A stretch of DNA of 64,000 nucleotides from NCBI RefSeq assembly GCF_964204645.1, contig NW_027437432.1, forward strand, positions 1 to 64,000, given 5' to 3'. The translations under genes and the position numbers were made by a program. Within the stretch, counting starts at the first letter, position 1, and each line of letters starts with the position of its first letter. This DNA comes from Tubulanus polymorphus (lineage: Eukaryota > Nemertea > Palaeonemertea > Tubulaniformes > Tubulanidae). This document shows, piece after piece, positions 62,916-64,000 of the stretch. Below the pieces are notes generated by a model. The model worked only from the letters and a program-made list of their open reading frames with translations. It had not been told where the DNA came from and did no database searches.

Positions 62916-64000
62916 CGATATTAAACTAACAGATTATTTTGCACTTTCCTCAGATCGCGCGGGACCAGTTAATTTCATTCGTCAATCATGCACTTAAGAC
63001 ATGTTATATTGCCCTGAAGTGACGTGTGCTTGGGCTACGGTGACAAATTGAGATAAACTAAAACTTTTTGTGTTCAAATCAGGGGGGGGGGGGGGGGGTC
63101 GGGGAAGAAATATTTGTTCTTCAAAAATAACACTTAGTAGAGTAGACTTCAATCTGTGAATGATTGAAGTTTTTACAGCCAATCAAACATACTAGTGATC
63201 AACTACGGCATGGCTGGTTATTTGACTGAGTCTCCAGTACTGACGTGTTGTAGACAAACTAAGATGTCACATGCGACACGGTATTAAGAATGAACTACAT
63301 GTAAAGTGAGTTGCGAGATGATCAGCCGTCAGAGACGATGGACACAAGAGATGAGGAAACTGCACCTTCAGTCCGGATACAATAGGAAGGAGTCAAATAA
63401 ACAAACAACAAACTAGAAATATTTCACATAAATCAATGATTTATTTTCACACAAAACCAAGCATAAAAATAGCCCAGGTTTGATTAAATCCCGACCCCGA
63501 TAACCTGGTGTCTTTATCAATCCCAACCCCTGAAATCATATAATATATACACAATAAAATCCTCACATAATTTATTAGTTGATGTTAAATGAAACTTGGT
63601 TAAAGGAAGACACAATTCACGATGAATTCATAAAGATGCATAGTTTTTAATCAATCTATGTTTAATGAATGATCTGTAAATTTACTGATTTTCAAAAACT
63701 ATCAGTCCTTTCCGTAACCCCCCCTTCATAGTAAGGATACCATGTGACACATTGTCCTATAGTAGAACCCAGGACCAAAGCTAGTTAACTGATTCCCCTG
63801 AACCCTGATCGGATTCATGTGAAGCAGGTTATTTCACGAGCAAAGTACAATAATTGTTTACATCTCGGGCCAAACGGCTTAAATTCAAACAGATCCAAAT
63901 GGATTTGAAGCCGGCGCTTCAAAAAAAAAAAAAAAAAAAACAATTTCTGACTATTCAGTTATAATAACGGTTTCTCATAGTAACCTTGGAGATAACTGTC
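62916..64000. other. Right-end spacer
   Basis: No gene supported. It contains a G-homopolymer (about 63081-63098) and an A-homopolymer (about 63919-63940) preceded by aagccggcgcttc. The poly(A) could mark a retroposed 3' end, but no source was identified. Confidence 0.5.

Overview
The window is nuclear DNA of an invertebrate animal, probably a marine lophotrochozoan-type genome; that placement is inferred from gene content and style. Genes are split into many short exons with GT-AG introns, vertebrate-like orthologues are easily recognised (TRABD, TENT4, VAP), base composition is AT-rich, and almost every intron and spacer carries a different minisatellite. No bacterial, organellar or viral gene was seen.

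Layout. 1-1467 (minus): 5' coding exons of TRABD, running out of the window into a 32-bp tandem array built from the end of its own exon. 3488-29001 (minus): one very large gene that I could join exon by exon. All 57 internal junctions keep the reading frame, giving a predicted 3527-residue protein: putative N-myristoylation signal, seven cupredoxin-like repeats, a chitobiase-C-terminal-like module, two FN3 domains, an acidic linker, about 14 more FN3 domains and a thioredoxin-like C-terminus with a CxxS site. An in-frame terminal exon at 15055-15566 would instead end the protein at 1657 residues. I do not recognise this architecture under any gene name; it is the best candidate for something undescribed. 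29.0-40.1 kb: no gene seen, but many minisatellites. 40688-46706 (minus): complete TENT4 (PAPD5/PAPD7) non-canonical poly(A) polymerase, 11 exons. 46966-47150: possible orphan terminal exon beside a foldback element with a second copy near 62.1-62.9 kb. 52234-54521 (minus): complete VAP (VAPA/B), 7 exons. 55770-57296 (plus): secreted two-domain Kunitz inhibitor. 58072-59118 (plus): intronless class A GPCR. 59708-61477 (plus): complete DUF4743/Nudix hydrolase, 8 exons. 61.8-64 kb: spacer with the second foldback copy.

The neighbours do not form an operon or one pathway. TENT4 tails RNA, VAP tethers ER contact sites, and the Nudix, Kunitz, GPCR and TRABD genes are separate functions. Exon boundaries were derived by hand from GT/AG sites, frame closure and family similarity; no alignment, transcript or database search was run.
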